A DNA stretch of 64,000 nucleotides from positions 1-64,000 of the forward strand of contig CAZYAV010000001.1 in the NCBI GenBank assembly GCA_964645785.1. Reading direction: 5' to 3'. Numbering within the stretch: the first letter of the stretch is position 1; the number at the start of each line of letters is the position of its first letter. Below the pieces are notes generated by a model. It worked only from the letters and a program-made list of their open reading frames with translations, had not been told where the DNA came from and did not search any database. Shown here one piece after another: positions 26,035 to 34,723 of this stretch. The translations under genes and the position numbers were made by a program. This DNA comes from CALWZE01 sp964645785 (GTDB lineage: Bacteria; Bacillota; Clostridia; Oscillospirales; Ruminococcaceae).

Positions 26035-28470
26035 ATGAAACTGCCCATTAAATGGCTTCAGGTTTATACGGACGTCAGGGTGCCGGTCAAGGAATTTGCC
26101 CAGCGGATGACCATGACCGGCAGCAAGGTCGAGGGCTGGGAGCGGGAGGCGGACAGGATCCGCAACGTCGTGACCGGAAAGGTTCTCTCGCTGGAGCGGC
26201 ACCCCAATTCGGATCACCTTTGGATCTGCCAGGTCGACACCGGCGCGGGCGAGCCGGTGCAGATTGTGACCGGCGCGCAGAACCTCGCCGCCGGGGACGT
26301 CGTGCCCGTGGCGCTGGACGATTCCGACCTGCCGAACGGCGCACATATCAAGGCCGGCAAGCTGCGCGGCGAGGTGAGCAACGGGATGCTCTGCTCCATC
26401 GGCGAGCTGGGCTTCACCACCCACGATTTCCCCGACTGCATCGAGGACGGCATCATGGTGCTGCCCGCCGGCACCGCGGTTGGCCTGCCAATCGAGACGG
26501 TGCTGGGCATGGACGACGACGTGGTCGAATTTGAGATCACCTCCAACCGCCCCGACTGCCTGTCGGTCACCGGCCTTGCGCGGGAGGCGGCCGTGACCTT
26601 CGGCAAGCCGCTCAACATCCCCGCCCCGCAGGTCAAGCGGACGCACGGGGACATTCACACCATGCTGCGGGTCGACAACGACACCCCCGCCAACTGCCTG
26701 CGCTACACCGGCGCGATTGTCGAAAACGTGCGGGTCAAGCCCTCGCCCCAGTGGATGCGCGAGCGGCTGCGCCAGTGCGGCGTGCGCCCCATCAACAACA
26801 TCGTCGACATCACCAACTATGTCATGCTCGAATACAACCAGCCGATGCATGCCTTTGATTACCGCAACGTCAAGGACGGCCACATCATCGTGCGGCAGGC
26901 AAAGCCGGGCGAGACCATCATGACCCTGGACGGGATTGACCGCACCCTCAACGAAACCATGATGGTCATCGCGGACAACGAAAAGCCGATTGCCGTCGCA
27001 GGGGTGATGGGCGGCGAGTACAGCGGCATCCAGGACGACACGACGACCATGATTTTTGAATCTGCCTGCTTCAACGGCGTCAATGTCCGCGCGACGGCGA
27101 AGGCGCTCGGGATGCGCACCGAGGCGTCCGCGCGGTACGAAAAGGGGCTTGACCCCAACAACACCGTGCCGGCTATCCTGCGCGCGCTCGAGCTCGTCGA
27201 GCTGCTCGACGCGGGCGACGTTGTCGGCGGGCTGATCGACGCGGTCGGCGCCATGCCCGTTCCGCCGGTAATTCCGCTGCAGCCCGACCGGGTGCGCGCG
27301 TTTCTCGGCGCGGATATCCCGACCGATTTCATGGTGGACGTGCTGCAAAAGCTCGGCTGCACGGTGGACGGCGAGCTGCGGGTTACCCCGCCGACCTACC
27401 GCGCCGACCTGGAGGGCTTTGCAGACATCGCCGAGGAGGTCGCGCGGTTCTACGGCTACGACGTAATCCCCACCACCATCATGACCGGCGTCGCCGAGGC
27501 GCGCCCGACCGAGCGCCAGCGGTTCGAGCGGGCGATGATCGCCGCCTGCGTCGGCTGCGGCCTGTACGAAATCAACACCTACACCTTCATGAGCGCGAAG
27601 GCGCTGGATATGCTCAACCTGCCGGCGGACAGCCCGCTGCGCAGCTGCGTCGTCATCAGCAACCCGCTGGGCGAGGACACCAGCCTTGTGCGCTCCACCG
27701 CGTTGCCCTCCATGCTGGATACCCTTGCGCGCAACTACAACGGGCGCATCCCCGCCGCGTCGATGTTCGAGCTCGCCACCGAGTTTGAGCCGCGCGCCGG
27801 CGAGGTCGCGTGGGAGGAGCTGTTCCGCGACCACGCGGTTGTCGAGCACCCCCAGCGGATGCCGCTGCTGCCCGCCGAGCACCGCAAGCTGATGATCGGC
27901 GGCTATGGCTCGCTCGATTTCTACAAGCTCAAGGGGATTGTCGAGACGCTGCTGCACACGGCGGGCATCCAAAACGCCGAGTATACCGCGCTTTCGTCCA
28001 ACCCGAGCTATCATCCCGGCCGCACGGCCGAGGTGGTGGTGAACGGCCGCAGGGTCGGCGTGCTCGGCGAGCTGCTGCCCGCGGTCTGCGCGAATTTCGG
28101 CATCAAGGATCGCGTCTATGCGGCCGACCTGGATTTTGACGCGCTGTACGAGCTGCGCGGCGGGGTGCAGACCTACCGGCAGCTGCCGAAATTCCCGGCG
28201 GTGACCCGCGACCTCGCGCTTGTCTGCGACCTTGCGCTGCCCGCCGCCAGGCTGGAGGCCGCCATCCGGCAGGGCTGCGGCCGCCTGCTGGAAAGCGTCA
28301 AGGTGTTCGACGTCTATACCGGCGACAAGGTTGCCGGCGGCAAAAAGAGCATCGCGTACAGCCTCGTGCTGCGGGACAGCGAAAAGACCCTGACCGACGA
28401 GGAGGCGGAGGCCGCCGTCAAGCGCAGCCTCAAGGCGCTTTCCGCCATCGGCGCCGAGCTGCGCAGCTGA
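26035..28470 (+). CDS. pheT: Phenylalanine--tRNA ligase beta subunit
   Basis: An 811-residue subunit with the full domain set: tRNA-binding EMAP/OB domain near 40-150 (LERHPNSDHLWICQVD), B3/B4 editing region (SNRPDCLSVTGLARE, GVMGGEYSGIQDDTT), B5 domain, synthase-like core, and a C-terminal anticodon-binding FDX-ACB domain (PKFPAVTRDLALVCD). It lies 22 nt downstream of pheS with GGGGAGGAT upstream of the ATG. Confidence 0.97.
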   Translation: MKLPIKWLQVYTDVRVPVKEFAQRMTMTGSKVEGWEREADRIRNVVTGKVLSLERHPNSDHLWICQVDTGAGEPVQIVTGAQNLAAGDVVPVALDDSDLPNGAHIKAGKLRGEVSNGMLCSIGELGFTTHDFPDCIEDGIMVLPAGTAVGLPIETVLGMDDDVVEFEITSNRPDCLSVTGLAREAAVTFGKPLNIPAPQVKRTHGDIHTMLRVDNDTPANCLRYTGAIVENVRVKPSPQWMRERLRQCGVRPINNIVDITNYVMLEYNQPMHAFDYRNVKDGHIIVRQAKPGETIMTLDGIDRTLNETMMVIADNEKPIAVAGVMGGEYSGIQDDTTTMIFESACFNGVNVRATAKALGMRTEASARYEKGLDPNNTVPAILRALELVELLDAGDVVGGLIDAVGAMPVPPVIPLQPDRVRAFLGADIPTDFMVDVLQKLGCTVDGELRVTPPTYRADLEGFADIAEEVARFYGYDVIPTTIMTGVAEARPTERQRFERAMIAACVGCGLYEINTYTFMSAKALDMLNLPADSPLRSCVVISNPLGEDTSLVRSTALPSMLDTLARNYNGRIPAASMFELATEFEPRAGEVAWEELFRDHAVVEHPQRMPLLPAEHRKLMIGGYGSLDFYKLKGIVETLLHTAGIQNAEYTALSSNPSYHPGRTAEVVVNGRRVGVLGELLPAVCANFGIKDRVYAADLDFDALYELRGGVQTYRQLPKFPAVTRDLALVCDLALPAARLEAAIRQGCGRLLESVKVFDVYTGDKVAGGKKSIAYSLVLRDSEKTLTDEEAEAAVKRSLKALSAIGAELRS

Positions 28471-28579
28471 ACGCCCGCATCCATTCGCCATTCTTTCGGC
28501 GCGGCGCGGACCCCCGGGGTAGCGCCCCGCGTCTTTTTCCCCTCACAGGGCCGCCGCGCTTTTATCGTTTTTACGGAAA

Positions 28580-28589
28580 NNNNNNNNNN
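28580..28589. other. Assembly gap (10 N)
   Basis: Ten undefined bases. The same length occurs at 35087-35096, where it breaks a reading frame, so 10 is a nominal gap length. Confidence 0.95.
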
Positions 28590-28711
28590 CGCAATGGGCG
28601 CGGGGGGGCCCCGCTCCCCGCCGCCTGCCTTTCCCCTTGCTTGGGGGGGGGCCCCACCCCGGGGGTTCGCGCCGCGCTTCTTGTGCCCGTCTCTGCGCCG
28701 CGCGTCTTTTC

Positions 28712-29005
28712 TCTTTTGTCCGTCTCTGCGCCGCGCAGCGGGAGCCTGCCCCGCGGGCAGCCCGGCGGCCGACGGGTCGGCGCATCCCTTTTGCACCCAG
28801 CTTCGCAGGCCGCCGCTGATTCAAGCCGGTGCGGGCGGTAAAAAAGGCCGTGCCCGCTATCCGGGCGAAAATGCGCCCGGCTCCGTTTGGCAAAGCAGCT
28901 GCGGCAAACGAGCCCTCGCCTCTTTTGCCCGTCTTTGCGCCGCGCGCCGGGAGTCTGCCCCGCGGGCAGCCCGGCGGCCGCCTCGCGGCCGCACATCCCC
29001 TTGCA
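28712..29005. repeat. Two copies of an 84-nt direct repeat
   Basis: Copies at about 28712-28795 and 28921-29005 share TCTTTTGYCCGTCTYTGCGC, then GCGCCG(C), GGGAG, and the palindrome-rich core CTGCCCCGCGGGCAGCCCGG, ending near CATCCC.TTGCA. A third partial copy of the first 23 nt lies near 28681-28703. They are non-coding, and the core can fold into a GC hairpin. Confidence 0.75.
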
Positions 29006-29062
29006 TACGCAAAAAAATTGCGCCGCAAACGGTCAAATTCAAAAATGGCCTTAAATTTCGGC

Positions 29063-29091
29063 TTGTATATTTGTTTTGTTTCGTGTATTCT
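29063..29091 (+). promoter_or_regulatory. Promoter of the ireB operon
   Basis: -35 TTGTAT (29063-29068), a 17-nt spacer, -10 TATTCT (29086-29091), about 80 nt before the ireB start. Confidence 0.65.
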
Positions 29092-29173
29092 AATAGTAGC
29101 TGAATTCAATTTTTGCTGTGTGCCCGGCTTTGCGGCCGTATGGCGCGGCGCAATTTGTCGGAAAGGAGAAGCT

Positions 29174-29428
29174 ATGGCATCATACGAACCTACCATGACC
29201 TTTTCATTGTCCCACGAGAAGGATGAGGAAATCAGGAAAACCCTGCAGGAAGTGCGCGACGCGCTCAAGGAAAAGGGTTACAATCCGGTCAGTCAGATCG
29301 TCGGATACATACTCTCTGAAGACCCGACCTATATCACCACCAACAAGAACGCGCGGTCGCTCATGCGCTCCATCGACCGCGACGACATGCTGCGCGCGAT
29401 GGTGAGGGCGTTTTTGCAGGAGGATTGA
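29174..29428 (+). CDS. IreB family regulatory phosphoprotein (UPF0297)
   Basis: An 84-residue protein with the family hallmarks TMTFSLSHEKDEEIRKTLQE and PVSQIVGYILSEDPTYITT, ending in ARSLMRSIDRDDML. In Enterococcus, IreB is phosphorylated by the PASTA kinase IreK and tunes cephalosporin tolerance. GAAAGGAGAA lies upstream of ATG 29174, and the family length supports this start over longer frames. RuvX, which usually follows, is absent; a small conserved protein takes that place. Confidence 0.93.
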   Translation: MASYEPTMTFSLSHEKDEEIRKTLQEVRDALKEKGYNPVSQIVGYILSEDPTYITTNKNARSLMRSIDRDDMLRAMVRAFLQED

Positions 29429-29462
29429 TTTCCGAACGATTAAGAGAGGATTGGAGGATTGA

Positions 29463-29750
29463 ATGGAGATGGCAGACCAGCTTCAGTATAAAGGCCGCCC
29501 GCTGGTTCGTTGCAACAACGAGCTGTACTACGGCAATCCGGCGGACAGCCATGTGGTTTTTATGCAGATTTTAAGCAGCGAGGAAAAGGACGGCGTGCAG
29601 GTTCCCACCAAGGTACACGTTCAGCTGCTCTCCAACGACCCGACCCTGGGGCCGAATGCGCGGATTGTCAAATCGAGCGAGAAATCCGGGCTGTACAGCG
29701 CGCTGGATATCGGATACATCTGGCTTGAGCGCGCGCTTTCCGGAAAATAA
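29463..29750 (+). CDS. Small conserved protein downstream of ireB, function unknown
   Basis: A 95-residue, mostly beta-strand-like soluble protein (KGRPLVRCNNELYYGNPADS, VVFMQILSSEE, then STALDIGYIWLERAL-like C-terminus). I recognise no domain; it looks like a Clostridia-specific protein. GGAGG precedes ATG 29463, and a second ATG two codons on is also possible. It lies 34 nt after ireB and before a strong terminator, so it is the last gene of a two-gene operon. Confidence 0.75.
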   Translation: MEMADQLQYKGRPLVRCNNELYYGNPADSHVVFMQILSSEEKDGVQVPTKVHVQLLSNDPTLGPNARIVKSSEKSGLYSALDIGYIWLERALSGK

Positions 29751-29760
29751 TCAAACCCTG

Positions 29761-29799
29761 AAAAAAGAGCGGCGGGCAAGCTTGCCCGCCGCTCTTTTT
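29761..29799. terminator. Bidirectional terminator
   Basis: Palindrome GAGCGGCGGGCAAG / CTTGCCCGCCGCTC flanked by A6 and T5. It separates the convergent ireB operon (plus) and asnB (minus). Confidence 0.92.
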
Positions 29800-29837
29800 G
29801 GTTTTCCCTGATTCCGCGGCCGTGTAACCCGCCGCCG

Positions 29838-31415
29838 TCATTCGCCGCTTGCGCCGTAGTTGGCCAGCACCCGCGCCGAGGGGTCGTCCACCTGACAGCC
29901 CGCCCACGCCCGGTTGGGCATCCAGAAATCCGCAACCATCTGCGACTGGCCGGGATAGTATTTTTCAAACAGCTCCCGGTAGAGCAGCGACTCCTTGGTG
30001 AACGGCGCGGCATGGGTATACCGGCCGCGCGCCTGCTCAAATTCGGCGTCGGTATACCGGCTTTCTGCATACGCCTTGAGGTCGTCGACCATCGAGTGCC
30101 CGACCGCGTCGCTGAACGCCGCCTTTTCGCGCCACAGAATCTCCTGCGGCAGATAGTCCCCCTCGAATGCATGGCGCAGCAGGTATTTTCCCTTGCCGTA
30201 CAGGTTCATCTTTTTGGCCGGGTCAACCGAGAGCACGTAATCGACAAAGTCGAGGTCCCCGAACGGCACCCGCGCCTCCAGCGAGTTGACCGAGATGCAG
30301 CGATCTGCCCGCAGCACGTCGTACATGTGCAGCTCCCGCACCCGCTTCTCACTCTCCAGCTGGAACGCGCGCGCGTCCGGCGCAAAATCGGTGTATTTAT
30401 AGCCGAACAGCTCGTCGCTGATCTCCCCCGTCAGCAGCACGCGGATATCGGTCTGCTCGTGAATCGCCTTGCAGACGAGGTACATGCCGATGCTTGCGCG
30501 GATGGTAGTGATGTCAAAGGTGGCCAGCAGCTCGACCACCGGCTCAAGCGCCGCCAGCACGTCCGCCTTTGTGATGATGACCTCGGTGTGGTCGGCGTGC
30601 AGGTAATCGGCCACCCGGCGCGCGTATTTGAGGTCGATCGCGTCCTCCCGCATACCGATGGAAAAGGTGCGGATCGGCTTTTGCAAGCTTCTGGCCGCAA
30701 CCGCGCAGACCAGCGAGCTGTCCAGCCCGCCGCTGAGCAGGAAGCCGAGCGGCGCGTCCGCGTCCAGGCGCTTTTCAATCCCCGCAGCCAGTTTTTCGCG
30801 TATCGTTTTGCAGACCGTCTCGACGTCGTCGGTGCAGACGGGTCTTTGCGCCGTCATGTCCCGATAGCAGACAAACGCGCCGTCGCAGTAATAGTGCCCC
30901 GGCGGGAAGGGCATAATTTTGTCGCACAGGGAGACGAGGTTTTTCGGCTCGGACGCGAAGATAATCGCGCCGTCCCGCCCGTAGCCGTAATAGAGCGGGC
31001 GAATCCCGATCGGGTCGCGCGCGGCGATGGTTTTGCCGCTTTTGCCGTCGTACAGCACAAGCGCGAATTCCGCGTCAAGCAGCCGGAACATCCCCAGCCC
31101 GTGTTCCCGGTACAGCGGCAGCAGCAGCTCGCAGTCCGAATCGCTCCGGAAGCTGTACCGCGCCGCCAGCTGCTTTTTCAGCGCGCGGAACCCGTAAAGC
31201 TCCCCGTTGCAGACCACCGCATCGCCGTCCAGCGTGAACGGCTGCATCCCGCTCTCCTCCAGCCCCATAATCGCCAGCCGCTGGAAAAACAGCCAGCCCT
31301 GCGCGGTCTCCAGGCTGCGGCTGCTGTCCGGCCCGCGGGACGCCGTGCGCGCAAGCGCGGCCTGCATCTCCTGCATCGTGTACGCCTTGGACGTAAATCC
31401 CATGATGGAACACAT
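29838..31415 (-). CDS. asnB: Asparagine synthase (glutamine-hydrolysing)
   Basis: A 525-residue enzyme with an N-terminal class II glutaminase domain and a C-terminal synthetase domain. The start is set at MCSIMGF so that Cys2 becomes the N-terminal nucleophile; GGAGGT lies 8 nt upstream. The synthetase P-loop is LSGGLDSSLVCA. It makes asparagine from aspartate, glutamine and ATP. Control by the Asn T-box upstream fits the product. Confidence 0.95.
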   Translation of the reverse strand: MCSIMGFTSKAYTMQEMQAALARTASRGPDSSRSLETAQGWLFFQRLAIMGLEESGMQPFTLDGDAVVCNGELYGFRALKKQLAARYSFRSDSDCELLLPLYREHGLGMFRLLDAEFALVLYDGKSGKTIAARDPIGIRPLYYGYGRDGAIIFASEPKNLVSLCDKIMPFPPGHYYCDGAFVCYRDMTAQRPVCTDDVETVCKTIREKLAAGIEKRLDADAPLGFLLSGGLDSSLVCAVAARSLQKPIRTFSIGMREDAIDLKYARRVADYLHADHTEVIITKADVLAALEPVVELLATFDITTIRASIGMYLVCKAIHEQTDIRVLLTGEISDELFGYKYTDFAPDARAFQLESEKRVRELHMYDVLRADRCISVNSLEARVPFGDLDFVDYVLSVDPAKKMNLYGKGKYLLRHAFEGDYLPQEILWREKAAFSDAVGHSMVDDLKAYAESRYTDAEFEQARGRYTHAAPFTKESLLYRELFEKYYPGQSQMVADFWMPNRAWAGCQVDDPSARVLANYGASGE

Positions 31416-31440
31416 AAAAAGCACCTCCGGAAAAAATAAT

Positions 31441-31722
31441 GAAGCAGCGAATCGTCTTTAGGACGAATCGCTGCAATCCGTGGTGCCACCTAATTTACCG
31501 CCGAAGCCCGGCGGTCACTTTTTCAGCTTCTGACAAAGCCTAAGCGTGTAACGCCCGCCCGCGTCTCCCTTACTGACGGCCTGCCCGGCCGCGTTCTGTT
31601 CACTGCTCCGGAGTGTTCTTCACCGCGCTCCCCATACGGACGTTTCACCGTGCCGCCCGCTCTCTGGAAAGGGGATTCCCGCCGCTACTTTTCTCCATCT
31701 GCGCATTTGCTCTGTTCAATTT
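31441..31722 (-). ncRNA. T-box riboswitch, asparagine-specific (asnB leader)
   Basis: On the minus strand the T-box sequence AGGTGGCACCACGG is at 31478-31491. The terminator hairpin GCAGCGATTCGTCC / GACGATTCGCTGC spans 31444-31474, followed by a T-rich run toward 31430. The specifier loop reads GTGAAG-AAC-AC, with the Asn codon AAC at 31615-31617. Uncharged tRNA-Asn would allow asnB expression. The 5' end is set by the promoter at 31729-31757. Confidence 0.93.
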
Positions 31723-31728
31723 TTTCCT

Positions 31729-31757
31729 ATTCTATCCCCGCACGCCCCGCTTGTCAA
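31729..31757 (-). promoter_or_regulatory. Promoter of asnB T-box leader
   Basis: Minus-strand -35 TTGACA (31752-31757), a 17-nt spacer and -10 TAGAAT (31729-31734). Confidence 0.88.
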
Positions 31758-32301
31758 GCATTTTTTCTTTTAACGCAGAAAAGCAATCCATCGCCCGGCC
31801 GCGGGCAGCTGTTCGCCAAAAGCGCGCCAGAATCGTTTTTCCGCCGCCGGGCAGCAACGCGCCGGGATCCGGGCGCCCAAGGCAAGCGGCGCCCCGGCCG
31901 AACAGCGCCGCGGTCTGGCCGCGTGCGGGCAGCCTTTTAATCAAAAATCGGGTTGTCAGGCCGGTTGCACCCAGGCCGGTGCTTCCTTTCGGCAGTCCCT
32001 TTGCGGGCTTTCGCCCGTTTGCAGCGGCGCGGGCTTTGCCGCGGTGCCTGTTTCCTGCACAGCCCGATATCCCCGGCAAACGGCATCGCCGCGGCTTTCC
32101 GGTTCGCCCGTCTGTGTCCGGCGCGGCCGTGCATTGCCTGCCCGGCACACCGCAAGGGAGCCGCCCACCCTTTTCCTGTTCCGCCTGCTCTTTTTCATCC
32201 TTTTCACCCCCGCGCGCCGCCAATACCCGGCGGCGGGAACCCCGAACACCCGCCGGTGCGGACACGGAGTTCGTCCCCCTGCGGGAAGCCCATGTGAGAA
32301 T
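31758..32301. other. Intergenic region, no gene seen
   Basis: About 540 GC-rich nt between the asnB promoter and the terminator of the SGNH hydrolase gene. Frames on both strands are compositional shadows with no ribosome binding sites. Confidence 0.5.
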
Positions 32302-32341
32302 ACAAAAGCGGGCTGCGCGGCTCCCCGGCCGCACAGCCCGC
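32302..32341 (-). terminator. Terminator of the SGNH hydrolase gene
   Basis: Minus-strand stem GCGGGCTGTGCGGCC / GGAGCCGCGCAGCCCGC followed by TTTTGTATT, about 60 nt after the stop codon. Confidence 0.82.
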
Positions 32342-32403
32342 TTACGCTTATCGAATTTGTGCCCTGCGCCGTGCTCACCCGCAGAGCAGCCCGTCCCGGC
32401 GGC

Positions 32404-34578
32404 TCAGCCGCCCGGCTGCTCCTCCTCCGCCGACGGGTCTGGCGCGCCGCAAACCGTGCACACGCCGTTTGCAAAGCTGTGCCCCGTTGCCGGAACCGTC
32501 GCCGTCTCGGTCGCACCGCAGACCGAACAGGTGCGGGACTGTTCGCCCGCCTCGGTGCAGGTTGGCGCCTTGGTCGTCGACCATTCCCCAAAGGTGTGGC
32601 CTGCCGGGATGGTCACCGTCTCGGTTGCGCCGCAGACCGAGCAGGTGCGGGTCTGCGACCCGTCGGTTGTGCAGCTGGCCGGCACCGTCACGTTCCAGCT
32701 GCCAAAGGAATGCCCCTTGGCCGGCGCCGTCTCCTGCTCGTCCACCGCGCCGCAGACGCTGCATTTCCTGGTGGTCTTGCCCGGCGCCGTGCAGGTTGCC
32801 TCGGTCGTCACCGGCTCGCTCCACTGATGCGTGCCGGTCGCCGGAATCTCCTCCGTCTTGGTCTCGCCGCAAACCGAACAGACCTGCTTGCGCTGCCCCG
32901 CCTTGCCGCAGGTCGCCGCGGTGACGGTCGTCCATTCGCCAAACGTGTGTTCACCGGTGGCGGGGCGGGTTTCGTCCTCAAACAGCTCCACCTTGCCACA
33001 GACCGAGCATTTGCGCTCGATCTGCCCCGCCTTGCCGCAGGTCGGGTCGGTCTTTTTGCCGGTATCCACCCAGGTGTGGGTGGCGCATTCCGCAACCGGA
33101 TAGGTCGTGACGGTGAAAATCAGGTTCTTGCCCTGGGTCTCATAGCTGATCGTGACCGAGCTGCCCTTGACCGGCGCGCCGTTCTGCGCCACATATGCGG
33201 CATACAGGTTGTTCGCCCAGTTCACCTCTGTGCCCGGCTCCGCGTCGGCAGGCAGCCCGTCATACCGCCAGCTGTGCGGCGACGTTGTGCCCGTGCCGCT
33301 CTTGCAGCCCGCCTTGACAAACAGCTCCACCGCGCTGGACACGACCTGTTTCGGGTCAAATTCCTTTTCCTCGGTCTCCTGCCTGGGCGGCGCGACCTGC
33401 CGCGGGATAGTGCCCAGCGGCATGGGGCGGGTGTCCTCGACGATATGCGCGTGGATCCGCACATATTTGAAGAACATGTCAAACGCCGCCTGGGTGAGGT
33501 GGATGCCGTCCGTATAGATATACTCCGGCTTGATATACCCGTCCGAGCCCTTGAGCACCTCGTTCGTGTCCAGGTAGGTATACCCCTTTTCCTTTGCAAG
33601 GTCGATGAGCGCGTGGTTGTACGCGTCCACCGTCTCCTGCCGCAGCGCCTGATTCGAGCGGTTCTGCCCCAGCGGCGGGATTGCGCAGAGGATGATGTCG
33701 CTGTATTCATACGAGTTTTTCAGCGCGTCCAGCGCCTCCCCGTATGATTTGGCAAAGCCCTGCGGGTCGTTTGCCAGGATGTTGTTGGTGCCAAAGCAGA
33801 TGATAATCCGGCGCGGCTTCATCAGCTGCACCGCCTTGACGATGGTCACCGGCTCGCTGTAGCCCGAAAAATACACGCTCGCGCCGCTCGTGACCCCCTG
33901 GATGCCCATCGACTCGATCCCGATGACGTTGCTGTAATCGAGATAGCCGTACATCACCATCCGCGCAAAGTTGCTGTCCCCGATAAACAGGGTGTCCTTG
34001 ATATAGGCCTCCCCGGCGTCGTCCGTGCGCGTAAGCAGGGTGCCCGCATATGCCGACTCGTCCACAAAGCTGTATCCCTCGTCCACAGCCTGCTGCACGT
34101 CGTCCCCGTCGATAACGCCGGGCATATGCTCCTTTTCCGGCGCAAGCAGCAGCGCCGCAAGCAGCCCCACCGCCGCCACAATCACCGCCGAGCCGGCAAT
34201 CACAATCGCCTTGTTGCGCCCCGAGGCGGCGAACCACTCGCGGAACCGCCCCGCCCCGCCGCCCCGCCTGCGGGTGTGCTTGCCCGTGTGGACGGGCGCC
34301 GCGTCGTCCGGCATACCGTGTGCGTATTCCGACAGATCCTCAAACCCCAGCTCGTACGCCGTCTGCTGCGCGGGGGTGTACCGGTCGTCCTCCTCCTGCG
34401 CAAACGGGTCAAAAAAGCCCGCCTCGTCCATCCGGCCGCCCGGCGCCGAAAACGCGTCCTGGTCAAACGCCGCCCGGCGCGCGCGCATGGCGTCCATCTG
34501 GCGGGTCGGCTCCGCGCTCTGGTTGCGGCCTCTGTTCTGATTTTCCGGGTTCCGACCCGGCCGATTTACATTATTCAT
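32404..34578 (-). CDS. Membrane-anchored SGNH/GDSL hydrolase with CSVCG repeats
   Basis: A 724-residue surface protein. A charged cytoplasmic region (1-120) is followed by one helix at about 121-146. The extracellular SGNH hydrolase domain runs about 190-375: GDSN near 197 for the nucleophile Ser, FGTNN for the oxyanion block, and DGIHLT near 357 for the Asp-His pair. A spacer is followed by five repeats of about 38 residues (497-710), each with a TC....G...R.CSVCG core, and a terminal half-repeat CTVCG. The enzyme may deacylate wall or surface sugars; the repeats may bind metal or the surface. A terminator follows. Confidence 0.82.
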   Translation of the reverse strand: MNNVNRPGRNPENQNRGRNQSAEPTRQMDAMRARRAAFDQDAFSAPGGRMDEAGFFDPFAQEEDDRYTPAQQTAYELGFEDLSEYAHGMPDDAAPVHTGKHTRRRGGGAGRFREWFAASGRNKAIVIAGSAVIVAAVGLLAALLLAPEKEHMPGVIDGDDVQQAVDEGYSFVDESAYAGTLLTRTDDAGEAYIKDTLFIGDSNFARMVMYGYLDYSNVIGIESMGIQGVTSGASVYFSGYSEPVTIVKAVQLMKPRRIIICFGTNNILANDPQGFAKSYGEALDALKNSYEYSDIILCAIPPLGQNRSNQALRQETVDAYNHALIDLAKEKGYTYLDTNEVLKGSDGYIKPEYIYTDGIHLTQAAFDMFFKYVRIHAHIVEDTRPMPLGTIPRQVAPPRQETEEKEFDPKQVVSSAVELFVKAGCKSGTGTTSPHSWRYDGLPADAEPGTEVNWANNLYAAYVAQNGAPVKGSSVTISYETQGKNLIFTVTTYPVAECATHTWVDTGKKTDPTCGKAGQIERKCSVCGKVELFEDETRPATGEHTFGEWTTVTAATCGKAGQRKQVCSVCGETKTEEIPATGTHQWSEPVTTEATCTAPGKTTRKCSVCGAVDEQETAPAKGHSFGSWNVTVPASCTTDGSQTRTCSVCGATETVTIPAGHTFGEWSTTKAPTCTEAGEQSRTCSVCGATETATVPATGHSFANGVCTVCGAPDPSAEEEQPGG

Positions 34579-34723
34579 ACTCTCAGACCTTTGCGAATCC
34601 CGCGGCGCCGCGTTAAAGCACCCGGCAGACCGTGCAGCCGGACGCCGCGGGTTTTGCTGTTTCGGAATGACAACAAACGGAGCAGACCAAGAACGATCCG
34701 CCCCGTTTTTTCAAAGAAAACGC

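Larger units (their letters stand above)
28471..29062. other. Intergenic repeats around a 10-N gap
   Basis: About 700 nt separate pheT from ireB. The part before the ireB promoter is GC-rich with no supported gene; open frames on both strands are Arg/Ala/Gly-rich shadows. A 10-N run at 28580-28589 marks an assembly join of unknown true size. Repeats inside it are listed separately. Confidence 0.6.

Noticed and set aside
25939..28491. 850-codon open frame on the minus strand
   Set aside because: Antisense to pheT, with no ribosome binding site and no recognisable domains.
28829..29173. N-terminal extension of IreB
   Set aside because: The frame is open, but the family length and the AAAGGAG site fix the start at 29174.
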